A stretch of DNA of 64,000 nt from Anisus vortex (GCA_949126835.1 OX421494.1:17717538-17781537), one strand, 5' to 3'. Counted from the stretch's first letter, positions 9,194-21,885 are shown. Notes: generated by a model from the letters alone, not told the origin. Numbers and translations: made by a program.

Positions 9194-10943
9194 CTGAGGA
9201 ATAGAAGAGATTTAAAATAAAATGAACAGACAAAAAATAAAATTAATAACATTTAAAACTTTTGTTGCCGCATAAAAAAATTCAACTTTGTATAATTTTA
9301 GATTAGACTAATGGTCTTTCTATTTCTTACTAATACATAAAAAAAAAGAACGAACAAGTTGGTAATAAACCTAAGCTTATGTCGATTGCACATTAATTTA
9401 ATTACTATGTTTTTAAAGCAATATGCAGCCTTTCCAACAAATGACGAACAACCGGTACACCTTCCTCTTTTACCTACCGTAATAAGCTCAGACTTGCAAA
9501 CAAATTTTTGGGGATATAGCGCAGGGACAAAGATGGACTTTTATAGTTTTGGAACGTATTGGGTTTTATTTTTGGTTTCACGTGACCAATTTAAGGTTCT
9601 TAGATTAGAAGCAACTAAGGCCCACTTCAACATTTTCGTTTTAGGATTTTTTCATTTTCTTTTGTTTTAAAATGTTACGATTGGGGGTGTTTTTCTTTCA
9701 GTTTCCCAGAATTAGTTTTGATTTCAGTCTTGCAATCTTAGTGAACTTTTAACTCAACGGGGCGTTGAAGACGATCGGGGGGAGGTGGGAAGGGGGGAGG
9801 GGGGAGGTGGGAAGGGGGGGGGGGGCTGGTCACGCTGGAGACCTTGCTGGGTAAATATGAACGTCTTTAATTCATAGAGAACTTTCTTTGTTTAAATTAT
9901 ATTCCAATTTCGCTGTCCAATAATCAAGCTCAGGTAGGTATTGATTTATTTATTTCTAAAGCCGAGCCCCAGCAGCTCGTAATATAATTTCAAGTGGGCA
10001 CAATTGATCCTTCCTATATCACCATTAATGACTACGCCCATGTACGTGTAGAGTTCACAATGTTTAAGGAAAAGCCCAAAAAGATTACACGAAACTAAGG
10101 TAGGCGGTAGGCGTATTGTGTTGGACTTTAGACAAACGTTCAGTAAACACCCACTATTCCTTCTTGCAAAATTCTTCTGACTTTGTATAATATATAATTG
10201 TATATGAAGATGGTAAGTGGGGATGGAGATAGTTGCATTAAATATTAGAAAAAATGTGTGTATTGAAATTAGAATTTTCAAAAGGGAATATAGGAGTTTA
10301 TAAAAATCATTTTTTCATCGAGGCGTAGCCACGGAGGAAGGGCCTGTGTTTAGCTCAATAACGCCCCTCCCCTAACTATATACTAGTAGCTCTCCTTGCT
10401 TTCCCTACCGTCCCTACTTTGCTCTATTTGTTCCACGCCCTCTCCCACACCATTTGCAATCCTTTACGATAATATTAAACATTTTGCAGTATATAATATA
10501 AAAAGAATTAAATTTTTTCAAGTTATGAAATAGATTTATTTTATGAATCTTAAATTTATGTTTGGACTATTGATAATAAGATAAAATATTAGATTTTCCA
10601 ATAATTTAAGGGAAATAGTGCACTAGTTCAGAATTAGCCCTTTCCTATATTTTACTGCCCTATTGCCACGGACTGATTCTCCCTTCCTCCCTTAAGTGTC
10701 ACGATTGCCCCCACCCCCACACACCCTTTTACCCTATTCAACGTACACTATGCGCCCCTTGTCCCCCTAACTTCCCCAGCCTTGCACTATCCCCCCCCCC
10801 CCACTTTGAACTTCCGACTACGCCATTGTTGAGTAAATGTTGAAAGTCCACAGAAAGCTAGCCGACTTTTATTCAACCTTGTCTACTGGCAATGGCTGAC
10901 CTGATAAAAAAAAAACAGGAGCAGGAGCTATAGGCTACTTTTA
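9194..10943. other. No gene found; G-rich tract and possible hAT relic
   Basis: The block upstream of the small gene has a purine tract at 9777-9826 made mostly of G runs, and C runs near 10790. 'gaggcgtagccacgg' near 10319 and the reverse complement-like 'gactacgccatt' near 10817 may be ends of an old hAT-type element, without a clear target duplication. The open frames here show no family resemblance. Confidence 0.4.
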
Positions 10944-11019
10944 TTACGGACATGATTGCCACATACACCTCATGGAGGTCTTGAGTTGAAAAACTAAGGA
11001 ATGGAAAATGGATGAAAGG

Positions 11020-11367
11020 TCGTCCAATGACCAGCTGTCGGGCAAACTGCTTGAAAGACCTGCTGTCTGTGGAAGTAGATTGGGATCAGAGAACTTTGGA
11101 AAATGTTGGCCAATACGACTTGCGGCGAAAAACTGGCTGATTCCAACACATTTTCTCATAAATTATCGGCACACGTAGGCTAATTGTACAAAATCGTTCA
11201 ATGACCAGCTGTCGGGCAAACTGCTTGAAAGACCTGCTGTCTGTGGAAGTAGATTGGGATCAGAGAACTTTGGAAAATGTTGGCCAATACGACTTGCGGC
11301 GCAAAACTGTCTGATTCGTACACATTTTTACATAAATTATCGGCACACGTAGGCTAATTGTACAAAA
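11020..11367. repeat. 174-bp tandem duplication
   Basis: Two adjacent copies (11020-11193 and 11194-11367) of a sequence containing 'gaccagctgtcgggcaaact' and 'ccaatacgacttgcggcg', about 95% alike by eye. The content is not recognised. Confidence 0.9.
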
Positions 11368-12220
11368 TCTTTCAATAAACGTTTAGTTCATTTTATCCAT
11401 GTTAGCCGAATTATTCATTGTTTCTGGAACATGTGGGTGTGTAAGAAATCAGCAACATAGAATCCGTAGTTGCATAATTAATCAGTCTGTATTTTCAACA
11501 ATTGACAAAAATCTCTAACTCATGGGAAATTAACTAACTATCTATTCTTTTTTTTTTTAAAGAGTCGTTGCAATTAAAATAAGAAAAACAACTTTTCATT
11601 TTAAGTATAATAAATTGAAAAATAATTAAGAGATTTCTACATTGAATTCATAACCATAGTGCCAAAACTAAACGACAGAGCATTTTAAAACGTAGCTTTA
11701 ACACATTCCGTTTTGCAAGCCAGGGATTCACAAATCTAGTGGGCAGGCCTGTACTTGAGCTGATCGTGGGTCCAACCAAACGCCCTCCCGTCCCCAAACC
11801 AAACAATCATAAAAATAATTTCTTAAAATTTTGTAAAACCAAATCAAAATATACAAATATACTCACCGGCAAGATACAGGAGGCACGAGAGCTATAAATA
11901 TGAAGTCTAGAAGTTAGAATAGCGGAATAGTGAATATCAAAGCTTTTTTTTCACTAACAGGGTTGACTTTTATAACCTGGAAATATTTCTTATGTGCCAT
12001 TTGATATCTCCACTATTGAGCACGTTATGGTTCGTTTCTGTCATGCATCGGTGCCAAGATTTTGACTTTCTCCTGCAGTGACAAAAACTCGAGGCTGTGC
12101 ATAGGACCATCTTTGTATGTCAATTTTGGTTTACTTGTCTATATGCGCTGTTTTTTGTTTTTGTGCCAGAATATCTTTTCTATTATGATGTAATGCTTTT
12201 GGTAATAAGAAAAAGAATGG
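11368..12220. other. No recognised gene
   Basis: AT-rich sequence with scattered short open frames lacking any recognisable motif or splice signals. Confidence 0.5.
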
Positions 12221-12221
12221 T

Positions 12222-12300
12222 CATTTCTTATAGCGCTTCTACCCATGCTATTAAATTTAGCATGCTCAGTGCGCTCTTGGTGTGGCTTGACTTGTTTAGG
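12222..12300 (-). mobile_element. L2-like 3' tail
   Basis: 'tatagcgcttctacccatgc' followed by 'tagcatgctcagtgcgctc' is the reverse complement of the tail shared by the L2-like LINE and a SINE elsewhere in the window. Confidence 0.7.
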
Positions 12301-12386
12301 GTAAATACATGATTTACATCCATATAATTCATATATTTACATCCATATAATTCCACGACACTGAAACGAAAAAAGACCTTTGAATG

Positions 12387-12449
12387 TGTAGAGTGTAGAG
12401 TGTAGAGTGTAGAGTGTAGAGTGTAGAGTGTAGAGTGTAGAGTGTAGAG
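12387..12449. repeat. 7-bp tandem repeat (TGTAGAG)9
   Basis: Nine perfect copies of TGTAGAG. All frames stay open through it, which explains the repetitive short reading frames here. Confidence 0.97.
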
Positions 12450-12998
12450 GAAGAATGAAGGGTTTCGAAATTTTAAGAAAATATTCTGAACAAGTTGACA
12501 TGTCACAGTGGCTTATAGTATGTTCATTGAGCTTAATAAAGATTATATTATTTTGGCAAGATGACTTCAAGAAAATTTTAATGTTTACTTATATAATGTT
12601 TATGAGCTCGTTAATGTTCAGGTCTGCACATTGCTATCTGCACTGATTCGTGATTGGGCCCAGAATACATTTTGGTTTTACATCTACTATGTCAGGCCCG
12701 GTCGCTTAAATAGAAGAGAAGCAAATTCTTTATATATAGAGTCTAGCTAAAAAAAAACAACAACATGAACAGCTAGCTATCTTTCTAGCTAAGTATTCGA
12801 GATTTTCTGACTAAGATGGGAAAAGAGGGTGAGCTTCTTTGGATATAGAAGCGCTAATGATAGCTGAAATATACACCTGCTGCACTAATAAGCGTAAGGA
12901 TTGAAGATGCCAGATACTGGTCCGATTCTGTAGTTACAAAGGGGCGGTATAAATACACAGAATGGAACAGGGGCGTATCCAGGTTTTGACATTAGGAG

Positions 12999-13215
12999 CA
13001 GGGGCGAAGCCAGAAATTTTTTCCAGGGGGGGGGGGGCTAAACAAATATTTACCAAATACCAGGGGGGGGGGGGCTAAACTTTCGCGTGACAAAGATTTA
13101 CCAAATCTTTAGCAAATTTAGTGCATATTTTTAAAAAATCAGCTGAAAAAAATATTTTTTTTAAATTCCAGGGGGGGCTTAGCCCCCCTCGGCCCCCCCT
13201 GTGGCTTCGCCCCTG
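12999..13215. mobile_element. hAT-like MITE with perfect 8-bp target duplication
   Basis: The ends are CAGGGGCGAAGCCA and its exact reverse complement TGGCTTCGCCCCTG. Both flanks carry attaggag, an exact 8-bp target duplication. The interior has long G and C runs and no coding capacity. Another similar end ('caggggcgtatccagg', 12969) lies just to the left. Confidence 0.93.
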
Positions 13216-13300
13216 ATTAGGAGGGAGCTAACACATTAGGAAAGGGAACCACTCAACAAAATATTATTTACAACAAAAAAAACATAAAAACAAAGTTTTT

Positions 13301-14950
13301 ATTATACTCCCTTTTTTTGCAAACTAAGTTTACCATCATGTAATTAAATAATTGATAGAGTACTGCAAATGAAACGTACAGAAAAAATATCTGTGTCGCA
13401 AATCTCAAAAATATCTCCTTACTCCGTATGAATTGTTCTAAAAATAATCTTAGCGCATATTTTTTTTTTCTAGCTTTGCGCCGAAAAAGTATAAAAAGTT
13501 GCACATGTATTTTTAACGCCAAATCAATATATTTCTTATACTTTCCTTTTAAGAAATGAATAGTGTCATAAGTGTAGTATTATTAAGTCGTTTTAACTGA
13601 AAATTTGATAGGATGTATTGTTAGGCGCCACAAGTCTGTTGTCCAAATTTCAGCTCGATTGGACCACGGGAAGTGGTCGAAAAATCGAAGCAAAGTTTTG
13701 CACGACGATTGCAGACATTGCAACTTAAAATAAAGGGAGTAACAAGAAAACCGTAAAAATGAAGTTTTTATTATACTCCCTTTATTTGCAAACTAAGTTT
13801 ACCATCATGTAATTAAATAATTGATTGCCTACTGCAAATGAAACGTACAGAAAAAATATCTGTGTCGCAAATCTCAAAAATATCTCCTTACTCTGTATGA
13901 ATTGTTCTAAAAATAATCTTAGCGCATAATTTTTTCTTCCTAGCTTTGCGCCGAAAAACTATAAAAAGTTGCACAGGCATTTTTAACGCGAAATTAAAAT
14001 ATTTCTTATACTTTCCTTTTAAGAAATGAATATTGTCATAAGTGTAGTATTATTAAGTCGTTTTGACTGAAAATTTGATAGGATGTATTGTCAGGCGCCA
14101 CAAATCTGCTGTCCTAATTTCAGCTCGATCGGACCACGGGAAGTGGTCGAAAAATCGAAGCCGATTTTTGCACCACGCATGATTGCAGACAGACAGACAG
14201 ACAGAAAATGCAACTTGAAATAAAGGAATTAAAAATTAAAATATTTCTTATACTTTCCTTTTAAGAAATGAATATTGTCATAAGTGTAGTATTATTAAGT
14301 CGTTTTAACTGAAAATTTGATAGGATGTATTGTTAGGCGCCACAAATCTGCTGTCCAAATTTCAGCTCGATCGGACCACGGGAAGTGGTCGAAAAATCGA
14401 AGCAAAGTTTTGCACGACGATTGCAGACATTGCAACTTAAAATAAAGGGAGTAACAAGAAAACCATAAAAACGAAGTTTTTATTATACTCCCTTTATTTG
14501 CAAACTAAGTTTACCATCATGTAATTAAATAATTGATTGACTACTGCAAATGAAACGTACAGAAAAAATATCTGTGTCGCAAATCTCAAAATATCTCCTT
14601 ACTCCGTATGAATTGTTCTAAAAATAATCGTAGCGCATAATTATTTTTTTTTTCAAGCTTTGCGCCGAAAAAGTATAAAAAGTTGCACAGGTATTTTTAA
14701 CGCCAAATCAAAATATTTCTTATACTTTCCTTTTAAGAAATGAATATTGTCATAAGTGTAGTATTATTAAGTCGTTTTAACTGAAAATTTGATAGGATGT
14801 ATTGTTAGGCGCCACAAATTTGCTGTCCAAATTTCAGCTCGATCGGACCACGGGAAGTGGTCGAAAAATCGAAGCCAATTTTTGCACCACGCACGATTGA
14901 CGATTGACGATTGCAGACATTGCAACTTAAAATAAAGGGAGTAAAAATGA
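13301..14950. repeat. Tandem array of an ACTCCCTTT-family MITE
   Basis: Full units start at about 13301, 13770 and 14482, with a partial unit from 14226 repeating the right half. Each begins 'attatactccctttatttgc' and ends 'aaataaagggagtaa', an inverted terminal match, and each contains 'cggaccacgggaagtggtcg'. Units two and three differ by several per cent. The same family occurs in inverse orientation at 2840-3656 and probably at 30205-30330. A (GACA)n stretch interrupts unit two at 14190. Confidence 0.85.
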
Positions 14951-15059
14951 TGTTTTTTCTTTCCTCCGCCATGTCGAGTTGTGCGTGCCAAAGTGTTTTG
15001 CGCCGATTGGGAGGGGGGGGGGGCGCTTAGAAGGATTTGATAACACCCAAGACCAAAAA

Positions 15060-15295
15060 ACATTAACTTTACCCTTATGCGAGAACAAATGCATATCATA
15101 AGCACTCTTTCTTCCCGAGTGGCATTCAGGCATGGAATGGGTTGCCTGAATAAACAAGTAAAACCAGTAACTTACCGTAATATCATTTAAAACATTAATA
15201 AAGATGCAATACTAGACTCGGACCACGGATGAGCGTAGGACGCAATAATCTTGTTTATAGAAAGAGCGTCTGTAATATATAAGATAAGGTGTAAT
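15060..15295 (+). mobile_element. 3' end of LINE family A
   Basis: The plus strand contains 'cccgagtggcattcaggcat' and 'ggaatgggttgcctgaa', reading like PSGIQAWNGLPE, a typical end of a non-LTR polymerase, then 'gactcggaccacggatgagc' and a 'taagataag' 3' tail. 5' truncated. Confidence 0.7.
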
Positions 15296-15448
15296 GGATG
15301 TATCGCACAGAAGGTGTGGATCTGTTGGGTATTCCATAGGCCTAGTTGTGTCAATTGTACAAAATCTTAGTATTACTGTGTCACTTTCGTCCTTCATATT
15401 AATAATATGAGAGTCCGATGCATTCGGAGCCGGAGTGTTGTTAATTTT

Positions 15449-15468
15449 CAGAGAGAGAGAGAGAGAGA
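15449..15468. repeat. (GA)n microsatellite
   Basis: About ten GA units in a row. Confidence 0.9.
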
Positions 15469-15469
15469 C

Positions 15470-16016
15470 TTCGTCTTGTATGGCGGACGTCTTGCTTCAT
15501 AAAATATATGAATCCGATTTTGAATATTTTGATGACTCTTTAGCACGATCTTCAACTTATCTTTTGTCCCATCCGGGTGGATTAGAAGGGGTCTGTTTTA
15601 GGCCTACTTGAAAAGGCCCCACTTTTTATTATTTAAATGGCCCCATTTTTTACTCTGGAAAAGGCCCCACATGTTTCTTAAAAAGGTCCCTCTTTTATTT
15701 TGAAAAAAAAATAATCTTTTTCTTAAAAACACTCCTCTTTTAACTTTGAGGAAAATGATCTCAGCGTAAGCGGCCGTCTTTCCACTCCCCCCTTCTCCTG
15801 CTCTCCCTGGCTACACTATGGGCTGTGACGGAACAAAAGTGTAAACATGTAGGCCTAATGTATTTCTCTGCTTAACTCCAAGACAAAGCTTTTTACCGTG
15901 ACAGATTATTTAACTTTGTGTAACAACAAATGTGATGAATAATATACTGCTATGACATAAATGGTTACAAAAATTTATTTCATTTATATACAACACAACG
16001 AATGGCAATATAATAT
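15470..16016. other. No gene; hAT-like relic motifs
   Basis: Contains repeated 'aaaggccccac' motifs (15610-15690), like those near 5340, suggesting a decayed non-autonomous element. No coding signal. Confidence 0.35.
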
Positions 16017-16326
16017 CATAGACTAAGCTTATAATATACATGGACCGCTTGCTTTAGTATTTCTACTATATGATGACTCGAAACACTGATTTTCGGAATT
16101 TCCGATTCGTTGTTTCCTTTGCACTTCCGTTTTATTGTATCGCTTCGATTTTCTCAATGAAAAATTAAAATCGAAAGTTGTATAAAGCGGAAACATTTAA
16201 GAAACAACAAGGAGCGTATAAGTAATATAGGCCTAAGACAGCCTTATTGGTTGCGCACGGAAAAAAAGTTGATATAAAAATAAGCTCTAAAAATAGAGCA
16301 AGCGGTTCATCTTATTATAGTCTATG
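16017..16326. mobile_element. hAT-like MITE, CATAGACTATAATA family, copy 2
   Basis: The ends match copy 1 (CATAGACTA...GGACCGCTTGCT and AGCAAGCGGTTCATCTTATT...TAGTCTATG), and the interior is close to it. Flanks both carry ataatat, a 7-bp match consistent with a slightly mutated 8-bp target duplication. Confidence 0.85.
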
Positions 16327-17200
16327 ATAATATCACGCTTTAGTATGTTTTTTTCTCAAGCATTATTTTTAAATCCTTTTAGTCTAATTTGATAGTATTA
16401 TTAGCCTACATTGGTTGTGGGCAATAATGCCATAAAATGTTGAGGTTTGAATTATCAATATTTTACGGCATAAATTGTTTATTGCACCCTTAAGCACTAT
16501 GATAAATCCCATAATATAATTAGGTTCCTTATTTCTTGATTTATCATGCAATGCAGTGCTTTTATTAGCCTAATATAATTGTCATAATATAGGGCCAGTA
16601 TTTAAATATTTGGCCACACGTTGGTCAAGCATTGAGAGAATAAAGTTTGTTGACTGTTTATGAGATGTAGGCTATAACCAATGAATCTCTAAGGTGTAAA
16701 ACGATGTTTGTAAAATTGTCTTCAAATTTAACAAAGCTTAGATGTCAAGATATAGCCATCGTAGTTTTAATATTACAAACACTGTGCTTTCCCGTTAACA
16801 CGTAATGCCTAAATATAGACAACGTACTTTTAGTATTACAAACTAAACCCTGCGCTTTCCCATTGCCACGTAATGCCCGATCGAAATCTACCAAACTACG
16901 TTATAAAACGCATGTAAAAACCAAAATAATAAAAACAAGATAATAATATTGATAGGCCTACATAAAATAATAGTAATTCAAATAGCAGTCGTGTTCAAAC
17001 TATTTCAAGTAGGCTACGTTCGTACCGCCCACCCCCGGGACCGTCAACGCCCCCGTTGAGAACCTATGGTTTAAAGTTTAAATGAAGTGCTGGACTAAAT
17101 ACCTCAAGTTAAACACTGTCATCTGTTTGTAATTCTTGTTTGTGATGTTTTAAAATTTTGTCTGTAGTTTAATTGTTGACTCTTTCCTCGGTCCTTATCT
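16327..17200. other. No recognised gene
   Basis: AT-rich sequence with an internal near-duplication around 16745-16875 ('acaaac..tgcgctttccc..taacacgtaatgcc'). No open frame of note. Confidence 0.45.
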
Positions 17201-17204
17201 TATC

Positions 17205-17490
17205 TTATACATTGCAGACGACGCTCCTTCTATAAAGAAGATTATTGCGTCCTACGCTCATCCGTGGTCCGAGTCTAGTCTTGCATTTTTATTAATCTTT
17301 TAAATGATGTTAAGTTACTGGTTTTCCTGGTTTGTTCAGGCAACCCATTCCATGCCCGAATGCCACTCGGGAAGAAAGAGTAGGCTACTTAGCCTATATG
17401 CATTTATTCTCGCATAAGGGACAACGAAAGTGTTTTTGTCTTTATGCTTATCTGAGCATAACGGGGTCTCCACAATAATATGAAGAAGAA
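17205..17490 (-). mobile_element. 3' end of LINE family A
   Basis: On the minus strand it gives the same end as at 15060-15295, starting from the taagataag tail at 17205 and reading up through the WNGLP-like segment near 17345. A (GAA)n run lies beside it at 17482. Confidence 0.7.
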
Positions 17491-17494
17491 GAAG

Positions 17495-20400
17495 AAGAAA
17501 TGAGTTATTATGTTAATAAATTGGTAAGGCATATTACTAGTAAAATGCCAACAATTCTTAATCGAAAATGATCATTTCACAATTCTGGGAATAAAATGTA
17601 GGTCCATGTACAGTGTTATATATAGAGTTTTAAAGAAGGTTAACAAAACAAAATAACCTTCGGCTATAGTTCTGATGTCAGCCGAATGCTTAACATGTTA
17701 GTTGGGCATACCCAACCCCTTCCCCACCCCCACTTCCTCTTTTCTTTCTGTTCCTGTCGTGTGTACCTGATGAAACAGGAGGCAAAATTGTAAAAATAGG
17801 CATGCATTTTAAAACAAAGACTAGATCTATCTTTCTTTTTAAAGTCGGACTAATAAATATCAATATTTGATTGTTGTTGTTTTAACACCAAGACCTGGGT
17901 ATGGATATTGACATGAGACATCTAGCAACAAGCGACACAACATTGAACACTTTAGAATTTAGAATCTTAAAAGAAGTCCAGGTTATAGTTTTGTTTTGGT
18001 ATGTCATATATCTGCGTATGGTTACTCAATATATGACATGTTTTTTTTTTCTGAAACTTGATCTAACTTGAAGCTCGTTAATACACGGGGGTCGTCCATT
18101 AGATATGTCAACAACAACAACAAAAAGGGCGGGGTTGAAAATGTTTGACAATCGTTGACATGGAAGGGGGGATTCAAGAAAATTTGACGTCAACAATGTT
18201 ACATTGTGTTACAAATTTATTAGAATGGCAATTAATCGTGCATTTGTATGACAGTGCCTTTGTATTGCGTACACTCGCACGTAAGCCAACAGCCTACCAG
18301 TTTAATCATAGATTATACTGGATCGCCAACTTTGACATTAAAAATAAATGGGTGTTTTTATTACTCCAAGATTAGTTTCAATTTTGAAATGCGATTGGGA
18401 GAAATGAAGAAGAAAGAAAATCGTTTGACCTATTAAAAATTTTCTAGCACTACATGCATTTGATTGGCCTATTATTATTTTCTTGTGTCACCATTTCAAA
18501 GTTGTTGTCCATGTAGTCTACACTTTTTTTTGAATGATTGTTCATTGGGAGATGTTAAGCGTGGAATGGTTAGATGAACCTAATGTATGACTTGACGAAT
18601 GTAGTGGCTCCACAATAAATTGATGAATCAGCCGTTATGCCCCTTGTAACAATTGAGAAACATTTGGCTTCCCCATGTTCAGATGATAGAAGCTAGAATA
18701 TAAAGTTTCGATTAGTATATGAATTCAAAGTGTTATGAATAGAGGAGGTATAATAGATCTGAAATCGTTAATCAATTCAAAACATGTATTAAAATGTATT
18801 TGTAGACAATTAAATCTGTATTCCATTTTAAACATAATATATTATTAGCACAGTCGTGGCAGTTCTTAATTGAATGCGGGGATTGGTGAAAGGTGATGGG
18901 GGAGGAGGGTAAATTGTTAGACATAATTTTATAAGGAGTAGTGTCACTGAAAGTTTGTCAGTTGTAGACATGGAGGAAAAGGAGGTGTGGTAAAAACTGC
19001 CTTAAAATTGTTGACGCGACTAAAGGACGTCTCCCAATGAAAGTGTTAGCTATAGCTTAAAATAAAAAAATATGGTTGTTATGTTTTCTAACATTTATTT
19101 TATAAGCTTACACATACACAAAACATGACAGACTCCAATATACTTCTATAGAAGTTATGCAAATAAACTCCCATATGTGTTTTTTTTTTTAAATAAGTAC
19201 GGAATCAGCAAATACAATACCTTTCGGTATAGTTGTGCCGAATTCGACCTACTGACAAGAGTCGCTCTCAGATTGAGTCGAAGCATACCGAAATAGACGT
19301 ATATATGGCACCTTTTTTAACTAGTCTCGGAGCGAGTCTTCTGGTGGCCATAAGACCAATTTACAGGAGCAAGGATGTTAGAGCCTCTGATAGGAATTCG
19401 AGACAAACTCCTGCTGCAGCACGTCAAAAGTAGCAGGTGCATTCTTAGGGCACTGCAGAGCCTTTGAAAATCCACCATCAATGGCGCAAAAGACCTAAAT
19501 CGTTTTTCAATCGTTTAGCGAGACTAAGGAGCCAATGAATTCTTAGGATAGGCCTACTATTCGTAATGAGTGGATATATTACAACAAGCGTCACGCCTCA
19601 TCAAACATCACGAAGAGCAATGTAATTAAATATTTTAGCAATCTAAACAAGCGGCACAATCTCAAGAAGCCTTCCGAAAACGCTAACAAAAATAATTTTA
19701 GAATTATATCCTAATAGTTTTTCGAACAAAACAATGCTTCTAATTCAAAATGATATAAATGGCAAGATTCCTCTAAAGTGTATGCTAAATTAAGCAAATA
19801 AAGATAAATCTTAATGGAAAAAATGATTGATGAACAGAATGTAAGAATAATGCTAAATCGGGCAAATATATAAGTTATAAGAAAATTTTCAAATGGCAAC
19901 AATCCAGCTACGTGAATTACTAATGTTGAAACAAAATAATGTGTTTGATTTTTGAAAAGTTGCTTGCGGTAATGTAGCAAACAATAATCTATATAGCAAA
20001 CAATAATCTAAAGTCTAAAGCAATAAAAAAAAATGGCACAGTAATAGTAGCCACATTGGTCAATTTGTATCCCAACCTAATCCCTGCACAAGTCGAGAAG
20101 TTTGGTAGGGTTGGAAACAACAATTCGAATTTACAAAGGAGGGTGTTTTTTTGTGGAGTCTTGACATTAAATGACCACAAAGTTTGACTCCATGTTGTAT
20201 ATTCATTGACGTCAAAGATAATACAATCCTCAAGAGATTATGTTAAGAAAATAACATTATTTCTTTATTTTATATAGTCTAAACAATATATACCTAAATG
20301 TATATATATGTTCTTACAATGGCGATAGATTCTTTTTTTTTGGTAGCGTCTAGTATAGTGTTCAGTGCAACTTAGAGAAATGGTATTCACATGACTTAAA

Positions 20401-20790
20401 GACCTACTAGTAGATAATAGAATACATTCATTCATTCATCCACGTATCTTGCTGTTCAGTGATACAAGACGACCATTGCATGTGATTGTAAATAACTTCC
20501 ATTAAATCTTGTAATAATTATTATTTTTTTTAGTTTTATGTACACATATTTTATCTAGAGTTGATAAGCTCGACTGTCAAGTGTTAAGATGCATGCTTTT
20601 ATAACAAGACCACCATTTAATCACCGTTTCAAGGACATAATAAAAATGTGAATTGCCTTACAGGGAGATAAACGAAGCCTATCAGGCACTTGACTAAATA
20701 GTGTGTGGAACAAGCCGAACGCCAAAGAAAAGAAAAAAGCTAAATAATATATATACATTTTGAAGTCTACAACATCCTAGTCTTGAACGC
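17495..20790. other. Gene-poor sequence
   Basis: About 3.3 kb with no gene that I can support. Short frames at 18145-18436 and 19233-19433 have no recognisable motif. The stretch 19216-19500 has higher GC and fewer homopolymers than its surroundings and may be an unrecognised element relic. Confidence 0.4.
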
Positions 20791-20791
20791 T

Positions 20792-20905
20792 TACCCCAGC
20801 AGGCACACCACGTCGTATCGACGGGGATACAACGTGGAAACCACGAATTCTCGTGGTTTCCACGTTGATTCCTCGTCGATACGACGTCGTGTGCCCGCTG
20901 GGGTA
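20792..20905. mobile_element. 114-bp near-perfect palindrome (foldback)
   Basis: The left arm 'taccccagcaggcacacca' continues with 'cgtcgtatcgacg' and 'aacgtggaaaccacg'. It is mirrored around a GAATTC centre by 'cgtggtttccacgtt', 'cgtcgatacgacg' and 'gtgtgcccgctggggta'. The arms differ at only a few bases and could form a long hairpin. The CpG-rich composition contrasts with the AT-rich surroundings. Confidence 0.85.
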
Positions 20906-21849
20906 TTACCCTCTTGAGAATAGGATTCTTTTTTTCCCCTGTAATTTGTTCTATATGTTTTCATGGCCTGAAATATGCCTAGTCTACTTAGTTTTTGCCT
21001 TTAAAAATATACCAAGTCATTTCCTTATTTTTAAAATATATTTGGTAATACCAATACCAAATTATCATCGTACCAATTAATGAAGTTTGAGATTTCTATA
21101 TCATGTAGAATATAGCCCTATCCTTACTAGGCGGGTCAATTTGACCCGTCCATGGTATATTTTTGATAATTACTTACTTGAAAACCACTTATCGGAATAC
21201 TTTAAGCATTCAGATATGTTATCTACAATGGGCTTACTATATCTTTGTTGCCTGAATTCAATAGAATTATCCAATGCAAATGGTATTCATTGCACAGAGT
21301 TAGATTGGCTTCGGATGTTGTTTGTGTACAGGGGAGAGAATACATATGTGCTGCGCTCCATATTTGTCTCTCCTTGTTAAACATAATGATTTACCATTTA
21401 CTTGAACAAAATGCATCGTCAGGAGGCTTACATTGGTGAACTCATGCACAATGCTGCCTACTTCAGTTACGGTATTCGTCAATAATTATTTATTGTGTTG
21501 CTGGATGCGTAAACATGATTGCAAGTAAGAGTGGTAGGGAGGAGGCTAATAGCAGGATCTGCACTGACAAATTCTTGCGCAATCTAGTCCTAAACTTTTT
21601 CTGTATATTTTTTTTACCTACCTATCTCTGTGAATGAAACTTAAATGAGAGTTTAATATTTCTAAGTTTTAAATTCTAATATTTTGAACACTAGTAGTAT
21701 GCAACAAGAACATAGGCCTACAGTAGATATATCTAATAATAACTTAAAATAATTAAAATAAAAAAAATAGCACAGCACTGACTGAGTAGACAGCTGTACA
21801 AAATAATGATAAAACATGTTCAAAAACATTTCAATGGAAAGCTAAAGCT
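20906..21849. other. No recognised gene; small palindrome
   Basis: Contains a compact palindrome 'cgggtcaatttgacccg' at about 21132-21148. The 97-codon plus-strand frame across it has no motif that I recognise. Confidence 0.4.
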
Positions 21850-21885
21850 TTCATAGTTTAGAACATCATAAAATGTGATATATGT
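21850..21885. repeat. 36-bp direct repeat, left copy
   Basis: 'ttcatagtttagaacatc' followed by 'ataaaatgtgatatatgt' is repeated exactly at 28075-28110. The two copies bracket the whole nested retroelement region. Confidence 0.9.

Noticed and set aside
9359..9670. 103-codon plus-strand frame
   Set aside because: Hydrophobic but without domain, signal or homologous motif; consistent with chance in AT-rich DNA.
12228..12570. Frames with HSTLYTL repeats
   Set aside because: Produced by the (TGTAGAG)9 tract.
19711..20180. Minus-strand frames rich in Phe, Leu and Ile
   Set aside because: Look like membrane segments only because AT-rich DNA encodes such residues; no conserved pattern.
21087..21439. 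97-codon plus-strand frame and its overlapping frame
   Set aside because: No recognisable motif or splice context. The palindrome inside suggests a transposon relic, but that is not enough for a call.
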